DNA of 64,000 nucleotides, from NCBI GenBank assembly GCA_012934845.2, contig WNNJ02000020.1, forward strand, positions 62,001-126,000, read 5' to 3'. The notes beneath the pieces are model-generated. The model did no database searches. It was not told the DNA's origin and saw only the letters and a program-made list of their open reading frames with translations. The stretch is from Pomphorhynchus laevis. Lineage: Eukaryota > Acanthocephala > Palaeacanthocephala > Echinorhynchida > Pomphorhynchidae. Below, in pieces: positions 44,935-63,399 of this stretch. How positions within the stretch are numbered: the stretch's first letter is position 1; every line of letters begins with the position of its first letter. The position numbers were made by a program, and so were the translations under genes.

Positions 44935-45130
44935 TTGGACCCGCTGCTATGTTGGGTCGAGGAATATGGCTAAAACCTGAAAGCATAGCAGTTCCTACTG
45001 ATGACTTCTAATCCTTATTCTGACACAACGTCTGTTATTTATTAGTCAATTTATAAAAATGACTTTAATTTTAAATTTCAATTTTAAATTTTAACTTGAT
45101 ATAAATTATAAAAAATCTTATACAAAAATA
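44935..45130 (+). mobile_element. Naiad-type Penelope-like 3' end fragment
   Basis: ccgctgctatgttgggt, aaaacctgaaagcatagcag, gttcctactgatgac and ttattagtcaatttataaaa in the same order as at 10740-10880. Stem ctgctatg/catagcag is kept; the usual CCGAAAC here reads CTAAAAC. Confidence 0.8.
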
Positions 45131-46094
45131 ATGGTACATAGTAAGACTCAATTAGCTGATCTGATATTTTGAATCTGATTATCTTCTGTAAATTATAAAA
45201 ATTATGTTTGAAATAATAAATTTCAAACATAATAATATAAAAATTGTTTTTAATTTGTTTAAGATGATGGCAGAAGCTATCGAAATATTGCGGTCGTTTT
45301 GGAACAAAACCTTTTCATCCACTTTGTTCTTGCAAATTTATAAATTTGTAAATACTACATTTTTCAAAAATCACAATTATTTCTGGTCGTGTCAGAAGCC
45401 TTTTAAATGCCACAAAATAGAATTTCAATTGTTTCTCGTAATCATAACATTCAATACAGATTTGATCAAAGCTTATAAAATATTAAATTGGCTATATTCA
45501 ATAAACTCAAACATTTAAAAACTTTGTTAGCAAAAGCAAAATATTTCTTTTTGATTCAAAAGATTTATAAAGTAAAATTCATATATCATATGTTTTTAAT
45601 AAGCGGTCTGTAAAAATTATATTTATTTGCTTAAAAAGTATATTTGCTTATTAAGCTTATATTCGCTTAATCGTTTAGTTCATAAGTCTATTTGTTTGCT
45701 GTAAACAAAAGTGAATGATATGTGAATGATATAATCGGTTGACAAAAAGCAACCCTTAAATTAAGGGTTTAATGAAGCAAAATAGAGAAAATGATATAGA
45801 CATCGCTTTAAATTAATTACAGTTTTTTCGAGAGATTCTTAACTTGTATGTGTTGACGAAAACTTCATAAAAAAGATAAAAGTAATTAGCTTAACAAATT
45901 TTATTTGCTCAGATGTATAGGTAGCAATTATATAAATGACATGCAATCCTGCATTCTTCGATAGTTGGGATTTCTTAAATGTCTTTAAATGAAAATCAGG
46001 AAGTATTTCTTCTTTCAATTATTATTTTAATTTAAATTAATAATTTTTTAATCTTTGACCATTGGGAGTTTTGAATATTTTACTTTTCTCTTAC

Positions 46095-50751
<4,657 letters not shown>

Positions 50752-50774
50752 TGATAAGAAAGTAGCGTTTCTGA

Positions 50775-52180
50775 AATTAAAGTAGAACGATTAAATTTAA
50801 GTTTTAGTAAATTAAAATTTAATTTAAATGTATGATTTAATTTAAATTTGAGTAAACGTAAAGATATAGTAAAGATTCTATTTAGTTTTGCTTTTAAAGC
50901 AACACGCAAAGTAGATTTTTTCGAAATGGGAAACAAATATATTTCTATTATTAGAAATATATTATTGTAAATATTGCATACACGAGCCGTTGATTGTAGT
51001 GTACAGTGATGCTGATAGGATTCAAACAACCACACGAGGATAATATCAATCCGACCAGTTAAGAAATATATTATATATTAAATCGAAATAATAATGTTTG
51101 TAAAATTCTATTTTTGGAATTTTAAAGAAAATCACAAAAGAGCACAAATGTAATAGTTGCTACTATTATATGATTACTACTATTATATTCCATTATATGA
51201 ATCGTTAAATTATATTAAAATATAATATAAATATTTTATTTATATATTTTATTTAAAATATTATATTTATATTATATAATACATTATATATGAAAAAAGC
51301 ATATTAATGGAATCAAATCGCAGCTAGGATCCTTCAATGTTGGATAGTTTATTTGTTCAAATTAATATTCTAACCAGGCTCTTACCAGTCAAGAACAACT
51401 TAATTGAGTCTTGTCCTTAACTGGTAGATGCATGTATATAACATTATTATAATCTACCATAATATTATGCAAAATATTATATCAACTTATTACATTATAT
51501 GCATAGTAGCTGCTACTTTGTAACATCCTTTATTTACGGAGAGACAAATAAATGGTGATTATGTAACATTCCATATTTATCATTTCATTTATAGAGAAAT
51601 TGTTAATCTAGATATACCACAGATTTATATAATATTTAAACTCTTAAATATTTTATTATATTTTCACATTCTATAGCATAGATTACCATCATAATCATGA
51701 TAGCAATCAGGAAAGCTTAAGATCAAACTATAAAATTATCAACGTACAATTTTACTTCCAAATTATGTCGCTTGCATCCAACGTTTACTCCGTTACAGCT
51801 TTGTAAACGACATCATTTGATTTTTTCACAAATGCTGTATATTTAGAAACAGCATAATTAAAAGAATAAAAAATCTTATTTTCTTTGTCATTTATTGACT
51901 TCGAGGATAAAAAATATTTTATTATTATAAAAATATTCATTAATAATAAAATATTTTTATTATTAAAAAATGTATAATTTAAATACTTTCTATGAAATAA
52001 AGTATATTATTTCACAGCTCACGTACCATTAAATACGCGGGTATTGTATTTCTTTGGTTGGTATCGTGCTTTTTTTGCACTCTCGTGATCACTGCAATTC
52101 TGATTGCATTTTTCAATCTAATTTGTGAAATTACTTAAAAATTAGCAAAAATTTCATTAATGTTGAATTGTAAAGAATTA
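50775..52180. other. AT-rich region upstream of Rab6
   Basis: No coding signature. The Rab6 promoter and any 5' untranslated exon should lie in the first part of it, but I cannot point to a promoter element. Confidence 0.5.
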
Positions 52181-52184
52181 TTAA

Positions 52185-54800
52185 AGCTGGATGAAAGTAA
52201 AGATAAAACTTTTTTTATTAATATTTCGCTAACCCCTGTTAACATGTTCAGAAATTAATAAAACAAAAAACTACAAAAACGTAATGTTATTAGAAGTTCT
52301 AAATAGTCCAACTTTTTTAAAAGTGGGATTAATAAAGTGTAATTAAGGTTTTTAGTAAAGAATTATTGGAGCTGGATCAAAATATGGTAAAATTATTTGA
52401 TAAATTGATATTTCGCAAATTAAAATTAAAAATAAATTTTAAATAGTTGATAATGATCCATTATTGATAAATAATTATTGGAGCTGGATCAAAGGAAATA
52501 TGAAATTATTTTTGATATTTCGGTAACTTTTGTTAGCAGTTACAGAAAATTACCTCAATAGTTGATACTGATCCATTATTGATAAATAATTATTGGAGAT
52601 GGATCAAAGAAAAGAGGAAATTATGTTTGATATTTCAGTAACTACTGTAATCATCTTCAGAAAATTACCTCAATAGTTGATAACGATCCATTATTGATAA
52701 ATAATTATTGGAGCTGGATCAAAGAAATGAGGAAATTATGTTTGATATTTCAGTAACTACTGTTAGCATCTTCAGAAAATTACCTCAATAGTTGATACTG
52801 ATCCATTATTGATAAATAATTATTGGAGCTGGATCAAAGAAATGAGGAAATTATGTTTGATATTTCAGTAACTACTGTTCGCATCTTCAGAAAATTACCT
52901 CAATAGTTGATAATGATCCATTATTGATAAATAATTATTGGAGCTGGATCAAAGGAAATATGAAATTATTTTTGATATTTCGGTAACTTTTGTTAGCAGC
53001 TACAGAAAATTACCTCAATAGTTGATAATGATCCATTATTGATAAATAATTATTGGAGCTGGATCAAAGAAAAAAGGAAATTATGTTTGATATTTCGCAA
53101 ATTTCTGTTAGCATCTTCAGAAAATTATTTCTGTAAGCATCTTCAGAAAATTACCTCAATAGTTGATACTGATCCATTATTGATAAATAATTATTGGAGC
53201 TGGATCAAAGGAAATATGAAATTATTTTTGATATTTCGGTAACTTTTGTTAGCAGCTACCGGAAATTACCAAAATAGTTGATAATGATCCATTATTGATA
53301 AATAATTATTGGAGCTGGATCAAAGAAATGAGGAAATTATGTTTGATATTTCGCTAATTTCTGTTAGCATCTTCAGAAAATTATTTCAGTAAGCATCTTC
53401 AGAAAATTACCTCAATAGTTGATAACGATCCATTATTGATAAATAATTATTGGAGCTGGATCAAAGAAATGAGGAAATTATGTTTGATATTTCGCTAATT
53501 TCTGTTAGCATCTTTAGAAAATTACCTCAATAGTTGATAATGATCCATTATTGATAAATAATTATTGGAGCTGGATCAAAGAAATGAGAAATTATGTTTG
53601 ATATTTCGCTAATTTCTGTTAGCATCTTCAGAAAATTACCTCAATAGTTGATAATGATCCATTATTGATAAATAATTATTGGAGCTGGATCAAAGAAATG
53701 AGGAAATTATGTTTGATATTTCGCTAATTTCTGTTAGCATCTTTAGAAAATTACCTCAATAGTTGATAATGATCCATTATTGATAAATAATTATTGGAGC
53801 TGGATCAAAGAAATGAGGAAATTATGTTTGATATTTCAGTAACTACTGTTAGCATCTTCAGAAAATTACCTCAATAGTTGATAATGATCCATTATTGATA
53901 AATAATTATTGGAGCTGGATCAAAGAAATGAGAAATTATGTTTGATATTTCGCTAATTTCTGTTAGCATCTTCAGAAAATTACCTCAATAGTTGATACTG
54001 ATCCATTATTGATAAATAATTATTGGAGATGGATCAAAGAAAAGAGGAAATTATGTTTAATATTTCGCTAATTTCTGTTAGCATCTTCAGAAAATTACCT
54101 CAATAGTTGATAATGATCCATTATTGATAAATAATTATTGGAGCTGGATCAAAGAAATGAGGAAATTATGTTTGATATTTCAGTAACTACTGTAAGCATC
54201 TTCAGAAAATTACCTCAATAGTTGATAATGATCCATTATTGATAAATAATTATTGGAGTTGGATCAAAGAAATGAGGAAATTATGTTTGATATTTCGCTA
54301 ATTTCTGTTAGCATCTTCAGAAAATTACCTCAATAGTTGATAATGATCCATTATTGATAAATAATTATTGGAGCTGGATCAAAGAAATGAGGAAATTATG
54401 TTTGATATTTCGCTAATTTCTGTTAGCATCGTCAGAAAATTACCTCAATAGTTGATAATGATCCATTATTGATAAATAATTATTGGAGCTGGATCGAAGA
54501 AATGAGGAAATTATGTTTGATATTTCGCTAATTTCTGTTAGCATCTTCAGAAAATTACTTCTGTAAGCATCTTCAGAAAATTACCTCAATAGTTGATAAT
54601 GATCCATTATTGATAAATAATTATTGGAGCTGGATCGAAGAAATGAGGAAATTATGTTTGATATTCCACTAACTTCTGTTAGCATCATCAATTACAATTG
54701 TAATTTTCTGATGATGCTAACAGAAGTTAGTGGAATATCAAAAATAATTTCTTTTTTTGGTCAAGCTCCAATAATTCTTTATCAATAACGGATCAGTATA
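52185..54800 (-). repeat. Second array of the 115-bp satellite, opposite orientation
   Basis: Degenerate units at 52185-52440, then about 19 good units to 54690 reading gttgataatgatccattatt, ggagctggatcaaagaaatg, tgttagcatcttcagaaaat, the reverse complement of the first array. The last piece (54690-54800) flips to forward orientation around ttacaattgtaa with the form CTGATGATGCTAACAGAAGT. Some units carry the same 26-bp internal duplication as in array 1. Confidence 0.96.
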
Positions 54801-55034
54801 ACCTATTTAAAATATTAAATTGTATTTTCATTATATTTTCATCGTTACAAATTTAAGAAAAATTAAACATTAAATAAAATTATAAAGATAATTTTAATTT
54901 TATAATTATTATCTTTATTTACTTTCTTATCTTTATAAAGATAAGAAAGTAAAATTCATATTTTATTAAATAAAATAATTTTAATAATTATTTATTACCA
55001 TTGAACTTTTGATGATTATTTTTATTCTGCACGC

Positions 55035-56290
55035 TACTCCAATCCTATCTATAAGCCCACAACATACGGTACATTTCAGTTTTGGTGGACCTCATCAGCT
55101 ACTGATCCAATACATACTACATTTCACGTTTCGGTCATTTTAATGTTGGCTGACGATCACTCGACTCGTCTGCTTTTATAGTCAATTAGATTTAATAAAA
55201 AACTTTCGTCTTACATTTTGCAAATTAAATTGAAATCATTTCTGATTTTAAATTAAATATCCGTTGGTAGGGGAAGGTGCTACCTTCAATTTGAAAACTT
55301 ACCCTATATTTGCGATTAATTTCTATTATCAAACTAGTAATCTTTAGTTTGTTTCCTAATTTAAGTTGAAATACCTGTGCAGTCATTGTTACCATTGAAG
55401 TTTGATGATTATTTTTTATCACCTTTAAACTAGAAATCCGACTACATATGACTAGTTTGATAAAATCAATTAATTTAAAAATATGTAGGTTTTCAAATTG
55501 AAGGTAGCACCTTCCCCTACCAACGGATATTTAATTTTAAATGAGAATTGATTTCTATTAAATTTGCAAAATGTAAGATGAAAGTATTTCATTAAATCTA
55601 ATTGCCAATAAAGCAGACGAGTCGAGGGATTGTCAGCAACGTTAAAAGAACCGAAACTTTAAACGTGGGTATTGGATTAGTAACTGATGAGGTTCACCAG
55701 TACTAAAATATCGCGTACTGCTGTTGGCTTAAAAATAGGATTAATATCAACTTATAATCAATAAAAATTAATATATTGATTACTAAATATTGTGTTCTTA
55801 TTTTAGAAAAATATATAAAATAAATATAGGATTAAAGAAGCGCGCAGAATAAAATAAAATATAGTCATCAAGATTTCAATATAGTGATATATTATATTAT
55901 TAATATATAAGTTTTGTGCAGGATAAAAATAGTCATCAAAATTTCAACGGTAAGAATGACTGCACAGGTATATAAACTTTAAATAAGAAAACAAACTATA
56001 TATTACTAGTTTGAAAATTGAAATTGATAGCAAAAATAAGTAGGTTTTCAAATTGAAGGTAGCACCTTCCATTACCAACGGATATTTAATTTAAAATAAG
56101 AATTGATTTCTATTAAATTTGCAAAATGTAAGACGAAAGTATTTCATTAAATCTAATTGCCAATAAAAGGGGACTAGTCGAGTGAGTGTCAGCCAACATT
56201 AAAAGGACTGAAACGTGAAACGTAAGTATCGAATCAGTAGCTGATGATGTTCATCAATACTGAAATGTAGCGTACTGCTGTTGGCACATA
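55035..56290. mobile_element. Three related terminal-repeat modules (one inverted, two direct)
   Basis: Shared phrases: ttcaaattgaaggtagcacc, taccaacggatatttaattt, cattaaatctaattgccaat, gtcagc.aac.ttaaaa.gac followed by CGAAAC or TGAAAC, and agctgatgaggtccacca.  Module A (55035-55330) is on the minus strand, B (55485-55740) and C (56038-56285) on the plus strand. The CTGATGA..CTGAAA phrase is hammerhead-like but lacks a clean helix II and cleavage triplet. Probably Penelope-like terminal repeats or non-autonomous derivatives. The flanking phrase agtcatcaaaatttcaa also recurs near 55000, 55400, 55870, 55935 and 58104. Confidence 0.65.
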
Positions 56291-57019
56291 TAGGTTAGCA
56301 AGAATATAACCGTATTTTTTAATGATTGTTTTTAACTAAAATCAATACGTTATATATTTACAAACAGATCTTTTGAGTTATTATCTGTAAAAAGTTAAAT
56401 TAAATGTTACTAAATAGTATTCTTATGTTCAAGGAGACTTAGATTTATGTGCTGCATTATTTTTGAGTTGAAAATTTAAAAACAATAATACCTGATAAAA
56501 CAAATTAATTAGTACATCTGCATAGAGCTGTTGATTTTTAACAAATGAAGGATATTTGTACTTATCAAATGGAACCTAAATAATAAGATTTCAAAAAATT
56601 AAATATTCGAATCGTGATGATTTCACGATTCCAATCACGATAAAAATTTTATATCAATTCAGCTATTGTTTTTAAATTTGGCTTATCCTATTTATTCAAT
56701 TATTTGTAATATTCGTTTTTATACATTTATATTTTATCACATCATTTATTAAGGAATTCATATTTCGGTGTTCTACATATTTTTCATCTTAGGATTTTTA
56801 TTTTCTTTAAAATACATACCACCTCAGTTCATAACGATGTGTTAACATCATATGTCATTTCAATTTCAATCCATCAACTGGTTAAATTTTATCTTCCCAT
56901 TATAATTTATTATTTCCTGGTCCATAAAAAGGTAAATGTTTTGAACTAAATATCGAACCGACAATTGTTTGACAAGAAAAAATAAAAGTAATATTATTAT
57001 TATTCCAATACATACCAAA

Positions 57020-58016
57020 GCCAAAAGGCTATTCAGGCAGAGTCCAAAAAAAATAAAAATAATAAAACAAAAGCAAATGGTCAGTCAACGTAGCTAATTA
57101 GGGTATTCCAGTGGTAGTGTTGAATGGCGGCATTGTTCATGTATCCATTTGTAGCATCGTGATTTAAACGTTCTCAAACTGGGGCTGCAACGACTTCCTC
57201 AGGCAACGAATTCCACATGTTAATTCCTCTCCTTGAGAGTCTATACACTTTTGGTAATCTGCCAAATCTAAATTTATACAAGACTCTGCTATGTCCCCGC
57301 AACTGATCTACCCGCCTAGTGATTACATCGGTGGGATAACCTACCACATCATTCGACATATGCCATAGACATAGCATTTCCAAGGATATGAACCTCTCAC
57401 GTACCGACAACATCCCAATACGACTTAGACGTACATAATAGTCAATACCACTTAAGCCAATACAGAGCCTCGATCCGCGCCTAAGAATAGACTCCAGGTC
57501 TAATAGTTCTTGCTTAGTGACAGGGAAACAAGCCTGAATGCAGTACTCCAAGTGTGACCTGACGATGGAGAGGAATAACCTCTTAAACATGTGACAGCTT
57601 AACCTGAGGAATGCATTTTTAATACAATATAACGCCCTAGTAGCTTTACCTAGAAAGAAGTCGGTGTTCAACTTTGTTTTCAAGGATCTATGGACAATAA
57701 TCCCTAAATCCTTATGATGAGACACTTCCTTAAAGACCATATCTCCAATAAAGTACCTTAGAGTTTCAATAGGGCGACCTAGTTGCATGAGGACACATTT
57801 ATCAACATTCAACCGTAGTCCGGTAGAATCGCACCACTTGATCAGGGAGTTTAGATCATTTTGTAACGATACTCGATCAGCAGGACTTCTAATGATCGAC
57901 CAAATCTTTGGATCGTCTGCAAACGCTAGATGAGAGCATGATAAGCGGAGTAGCAGATAATATAAGATTTTTATTGTCAACCACTGTTCCGTGGTTAACA
58001 AAAAAATATTTGACAA
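57020..58016 (-). pseudogene. CR1/Jockey-like non-LTR element, C-terminal half of RT (family B)
   Basis: A 280-codon open frame on the minus strand begins near the RT catalytic site: HLAFADDPKIW (motif C FADD), then LNSLIKWCDSTGLRLNVDKC, YFIGD..HHKDLGI, LRLSCHMFKRLFLSIVRSHL, ILRRGSRLCIGLSGI and the usual C-terminus FGRLPKVYRLSRRGINMWNS. The first half of the RT and the endonuclease are missing, as in 5'-truncated copies. The remaining frame has no stop, so the insertion is fairly young. Related pieces at 58320-58990 and 62040-62820. Confidence 0.88.
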
Positions 58017-58319
58017 AATATATTGACAAAAAATATGATAAAAAATTTCATATCATATCAACTATTGTTTTCAAATTAAACTTTTCATATTTCTTCGATT
58101 AAAGTCATCAAAATTTCAACAATGACGGCACAGGTAAACTAAACATCAACTAAACATTTAATAGTTATACATATCAACTTAGGAAAATCATTTTTATTAT
58201 CAATACAAAGTTAATACAACATTTGGTTACCGTAACTTTTAATTTATTTAACAAAGTTTTGCTTCATGAAACAGCAAATTAACTTTAATTTAAAAGATAA
58301 TATAATATTATAATAATAT

Positions 58320-58990
58320 ATGTACAGACTTAGCCATAAGGCTTTAAGCCGATCACCCAAAACAGAAAAAAATCAACTAAATTGGTAAGTTAGAATAGGT
58401 GACAAATCAGCCTGATCGTATATCTAGCGTCGAACCATGTTTCTGAAAGCGAGTTAATTAGTGACGACAGCGATATTTTCCGGCAAACTATTCGAAACAT
58501 CTACTGCCCGTTCAAACAGTCTGTAAAATTTTCGCAGCTTCCTGACATTTTTTTAAAAATGCCGGTAATACAATGACCTCGCAATCTCGTATTTCTCGAA
58601 ATCTAGCTACATCCACAGGAAAACCATCAACTGAATGTACAATTCGCCAAAGTGCAATCAAGTCAATAAAAAGATAACCTATACCTAACTGACAAGACTT
58701 TGAAGCATCTTAATCTTAAAGTAAGAATTCCTTGACAATACATCCGAGAAGCACGCCTGAGTACACTTTCCAAGTTATTCAACACACCCCTGATTGTTGG
58801 AAAGGTTGCCTGACATAGTACGTAAAATATGATCTCACTAAGGCACAATAAATTTAGCGGAGATTGAAGCCGGCAATTTTCCAAAAGTAGTCTTGATACT
58901 GCCTGCATAAGAAACGTATCGCTTTCAACAGCGCATGATTGCTGCTTGATCTTGCCTTTAGAGATTCATGAATTATCACTCTCATATCAA
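58320..58990 (-). pseudogene. Second, older copy of family B non-LTR element (3' part)
   Basis: Minus-strand text resembling family B: LEYC-type and FPTIRGVLNNLESVLRRASR (compare LLDLESILRRGSR), and a distal part with cgcaatctcgtatttctcg. Frames are broken by stops; shorter and more decayed than 57020-58016. Confidence 0.7.
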
Positions 58991-60600
58991 GATGTTCTGA
59001 AAATGCGCTTGATTGAGTGTACAATTATTTTGTAGTCAAAATGAGTGATGAAGATACGTGGTCCTAGGACCGTGCATTGATGTACACACGAATGAACACA
59101 ACGAGCAGTTGACAAAACTTTATCTAATCACACAACTAAGGATCATTTCTAGAGGAAAGTCTTAATGCAGTTTTAAATTGGATCAGAACACCGTAATGAC
59201 GTAATAGTGGATTTAGATGAGTGTGCGGAATTCTGGCAAAGGCCTTAAATAAGTAAAGACCTTAATACGTCATAAAAGTCTTATATGCATTATTTAAGGC
59301 CTTATTTTGTCGAAGACCTTAAACAAGTCATAAGCTCTTTTTGGATTTCTCCGCTCAGTTAGGTCTACTCCTTCTGAAGTTACTAGTCTGATAAGCAACA
59401 ACGGCTAGCTTTATTTCGATATAAATAAAATAACGAATTACTTTCTACAAGCTTTCCAACCGCCATACGATCTTCTACCTCAATCTTCAGCTAGTATAGT
59501 TCAGCTTAACCAGACATCCCAAACCATTGACACAATTCATTTCGATTTAAACGATATACTGTTTAAATTAAATAGACTATCTCGTTCTACGTCTTAGGGT
59601 AATGACGGTATCCCTACCATACAATTTTGTGCGTTAGCGACTGCTGTGGCCAAACCTCTTTTGCATATATTTCAACACGCAATTACACGGAGGAAATATA
59701 TTATCAGGCCACTATTCAAGAAAGGCAACCGATATCTCGCCTCAAGTTACAGACACATAAGTTTTACATGCATAGTCTGTAAATTGATGAATTAAATCAG
59801 CTAACTGAGTCTACGTATTTAATATAATTATAAAATAAACAAAACATATTAATGCTAAATCAAAACTATATGTCATTCAAAACTATAAATCATTCTAAAC
59901 TATACTTTTCTTCAGGATCTGGCCCTGATGAAGCCTGGCCCTGGTCTATAATGGAAAGCTTTTCCTCATTTTGCATAGAGTAAGGATGAAGCGTATTTCT
60001 CCCAACTAATCCGTTGTAGGTAATTCTAATAACACAATGTTAAGTGAAACATAACATCACTATATCCTAACGTTCTTCTTTAAGAAGCTTACACAATACT
60101 AATTAGCAACCCTAGCGGACTTATTCTAAATATAGGAAAACTATAATACATTTTAAATGATGCCTACCAGTCGATAGAGTTTTATATTTAAATTTGGTAA
60201 GTAGGACCAGGTAGATATCCTTGATACGGACAATCTTCTAGGAAACGGATTGTCCGAGCTTCAAATAAGAAATTGGAATATTGTTATTGTAAAATCACCA
60301 GTTGAATAGGGATCCTTTTTGTTAACAATCAATGAAACGCTATTTTAGCAAAAATGTATTCCTAATAATAGCGATTAAAGTTTGTAAAGAGGAATTGTAA
60401 TGTTAAGTTTCAGATCCTATTCTTCCACCCAAAATAAAGGTGGTACCAAATACATGCTAATGATGCATTTCCTATGATGTAACGCTATTATCTATGATAA
60501 CTACCTACATATTCTATCACAGCTTATATCATTTAATATCCATAAACAAATTTCATTTAAAAGGTTAAATTTATTTTTGATAATATTTTGATAATTTAAA
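58991..60600. other. Intergenic, weak repeat traces
   Basis: A Penelope-like phrase ctgatgaagcctggccctgg..GGAAAGC stands at 59928-59975 and gatgaattaaatcagctaac at 59783. A stretch near 59480-59790 (including gataggtatgtc-like non-LTR text in broken frames) may be another retroelement relic. No gene recognised. Confidence 0.4.
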
Positions 60601-60629
60601 TATTAAAAAAGATTTATTTTTACGTGGCA

Positions 60630-61860
60630 AACGCGTGCCGGCGCACGCTTACATTACTACAAAAACAAAAAACAAAAATCTAAATCATGTGTCGATGAAG
60701 TGGTACGGAGGCGGCATTAGAATGTAATATAGGAGGGATCGCGGTTGACGTCGAGTGAGTGCTGATTCCAAGGGAGTGAGGCGGCGATGACGAAGCATCG
60801 GAGACCGTAGTTGTTAGAGTAATTAAGAACGTAGAGTAAGAGGAAATTACGGGAACGCAGTAATAGAGAGAGGTGGAACGAGTGTCGTCTAAGAAATGGA
60901 GGTTGATGAAAGATGGGGAGTTGAGAGCGATGAGACGAAAAGTTACGAGAAGAAGGCGGAGTTGTATTCGGATGTGGATGGTGGTCCACTAGAGTTGGGC
61001 AAGATATATGGATGTGTGGTCAAAGCAACGGAGACGTATGATCACTCAATCGGCGGAGTTGATGATGTGTTGTAGGGGAAGGATGATAAATTTTGGAGAA
61101 TTGGCGAAAATGCCGAGGCAGTAATCGATTTTAGGGAAAAGAAACGAGGAAATAAGAGGCATACAGGAACGGAAGTCGGTGAGGGGGCGGATACGGCGGA
61201 TGTCACGGAGAATTAAATTAGACGAGCAGACCTTGTCACAGACGAAGGGTTTAAGTAAAGGGTGATCATCGAAATGGAATCCTAAGATAGTTAGATTGTG
61301 GACTATGGAGATGATTAAAGAGGCAAACGATACAGAGGGAGGAGATATGTTAGGTTGACGGGGGAGGATCCACATTATTTTGGACATGTCTGGTTTATAA
61401 CGAGACGAAGATGGGAGAGACGTTTGTAGATAGAAGAAAGACAGTTGGAGACAGAAATTGCGATATCGTGTATGGAATAAGCGGGTGCATAAGCATAGAT
61501 GAGGATGTCATCGGCGTATTGCCTGACGTTAAAAGAATAATGTTCGATAAACGGATAGAGATCGCCAAGTAGAAGAGAGAAAAGCAGCGGACCTAGAACT
61601 GAACCTTGTGGGACCCCAGAAAATAGGGATGGGAGGAAAGGATGATGAATTTGAACAGATACGAGGCAAACCATTCTGCGGAGGAAAAAAGCCGTAATCA
61701 TAACGAAGGCGAGAAAGGAGGATGAAGTGGTCGACGATATCGAAGGCGGAGGAGAGGTCGAGGGAGATGAGAGCACTATATAGAGCATTGTCACGATAAA
61801 TGAATAGGTCGTTGTAAACTTCCATGCAGGTGATTTATGTGGAGTGATTGACATCTTTTT
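60630..61860 (-). pseudogene. CR1/Jockey-like non-LTR element (family C), decayed
   Basis: Minus-strand frames: RT motif A ISLDLSSAFDIVDH (61760), motif B SGVPQGSVLGPLLFSLLLGD (61610), motif C QYADDILIYAYAP (61510), LRLVINQTCPK (61385), then LGFHFDDHPLL and FPKIDYCLGIFANSP (61110). Catalytic residues are kept, but frameshifts separate the blocks. The 3' end (about 60617-60660) contains a gtggcaaacgcgtgccggcg hairpin also found at 63409. Confidence 0.88.
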
Positions 61861-62039
61861 GTAAATAAATAAATATTTATTAAATAAATATTTAATAAAG
61901 TGGAAGGATTAACAAAATGATGTAATATTAAACATACACGATCAAACAACCATGTACTTGTACGGCAATGTTTTGAGAACCACACGCACATAGTTAACAC
62001 AGTAATTATTGAAGAGTGTATTGAATACAGCAAAACGAA

Positions 62040-62820
62040 AGAAGCGTGACATGTATTGGATCGAATATCAGATGTGCAATAAACAGTACGACTTCATCGT
62101 TCAGCGAATTCAGCATGCTCATTCCCCTCCTCGACAGTCTAAATATTTTCGGTAATCTGCCAAGTCGAGATTTATACAAAACTCCACTATGTCCCCGCAA
62201 CCTACCTACCCGACTAGTGATTACATCGGTGAGATAACCCGCCACACTATTCAGCATATGCCATAGACAAAGCATTTCTAAAGCTATGAACCTATCACGT
62301 ACTGGCAACGTTCCAATACGACTAAGACGTACATAATAATGACTACCACCTAAGTTAACACAGAGCCTTGAACCCCGTCTAAGAAAGACTCCATGTTTAA
62401 TAGTTCTCGCTTGGTGACAGGAAAACAAGCCTAAATGCAGTATTCCAAATGTGGCCCGACGAGGGAGGTGAATAACCTCTTGAATATTTGGCAGCTTAAC
62501 CTGAGGAATTCGCTTTTTATACAATATAATGCCCGAGTAGCTTTATCTAGGGTGAAAACAGTGTTTAACTTTGTTTTCAAGGATCGATGGACAATCATAG
62601 AGAGTTCAGATCATTTTGTAAAGACATTCGATCGGCATGACTTCTAATAATCGACAAAAAAATTAGATCTTCTGCAAAAGCTAGATGAGAGCTCGATAAG
62701 CGAAGTAGCAAATCATTCATAAATTAAATTCATTCATAATTCATTCATTCATAATTCATTCATTCATAATTCATTCATTCATAATTCATTCTATCATAAA
62801 GATTATATAGAGAAGTGAGC
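62040..62820 (-). pseudogene. Third copy of family B non-LTR element (3' part)
   Basis: Minus-strand frame with FLRRGSRLCVNLGGSHYYVR, LSRIGTLPVRDRFIALEMLC, TDVITSRVGRLRGHSGVLYK and LGRLPKIFRLSRRGMSMLNS, about 80% like 57.2-57.6 kb. Upstream parts are frame-shifted. A tetranucleotide-like run attcattcataattcattca (62715-62790) adjoins. Confidence 0.85.
62715..62795. repeat. Short tandem repeat attcattcata
   Basis: About five copies of attcattcattcataattc-like units inside the family B fragment. Confidence 0.8.
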
Positions 62821-63399
62821 AAATGACTGATCTTTGGGCACTCCAGAATTAACATTTACCGAGTGAGAAAGTACATTCCTACACAAATTCTGAAAGATCT
62901 ATTCGATAGAAATTACATGGCCCACTCACAAATGTATGAATAGAGTTCATAGTGAGATAGTAAGGATACTATGCAATCATGTTGCACCATTTTAAAAGCT
63001 TTCGAAAAGTCAAGGAAACTGTATGAAGCTGGAACCCAGCACTCAGAGCATCTGCCCATTTTTCAAGCGCAGTTAGTAGATTAGTTAGGCATGAACGTCA
63101 AATCCTGAAACCATGTTGAAAATCAAGCAATATTAGAGTTCAGATTATCTCTGATTGTACTAGCTATTAGTCCTTCTAAGAGTAGCAAAAATCAATGAAT
63201 TTTAATAAAAATTCTAGCAGATAAAAATAAACGTCTCATTCTTCAATTTTAAGTAATCGAAGAATACTTCATTTTCAAAGTAATTCTTCGATACAAAGTG
63301 TTAATCAAATGTATTATATCTACCTTTTACGCAATGACAAATGTAAAACCTAAAATGACAATAACTATATTGCTTCCAAGCTGTAAACAACAATAATTT

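Noticed and set aside
45204-45518. 104-codon ORF MFEIINFKHNN...
   Set aside because: Composition is that of AT-rich non-coding DNA (Phe, Asn, Ile, Lys, Tyr) and no motif is seen.
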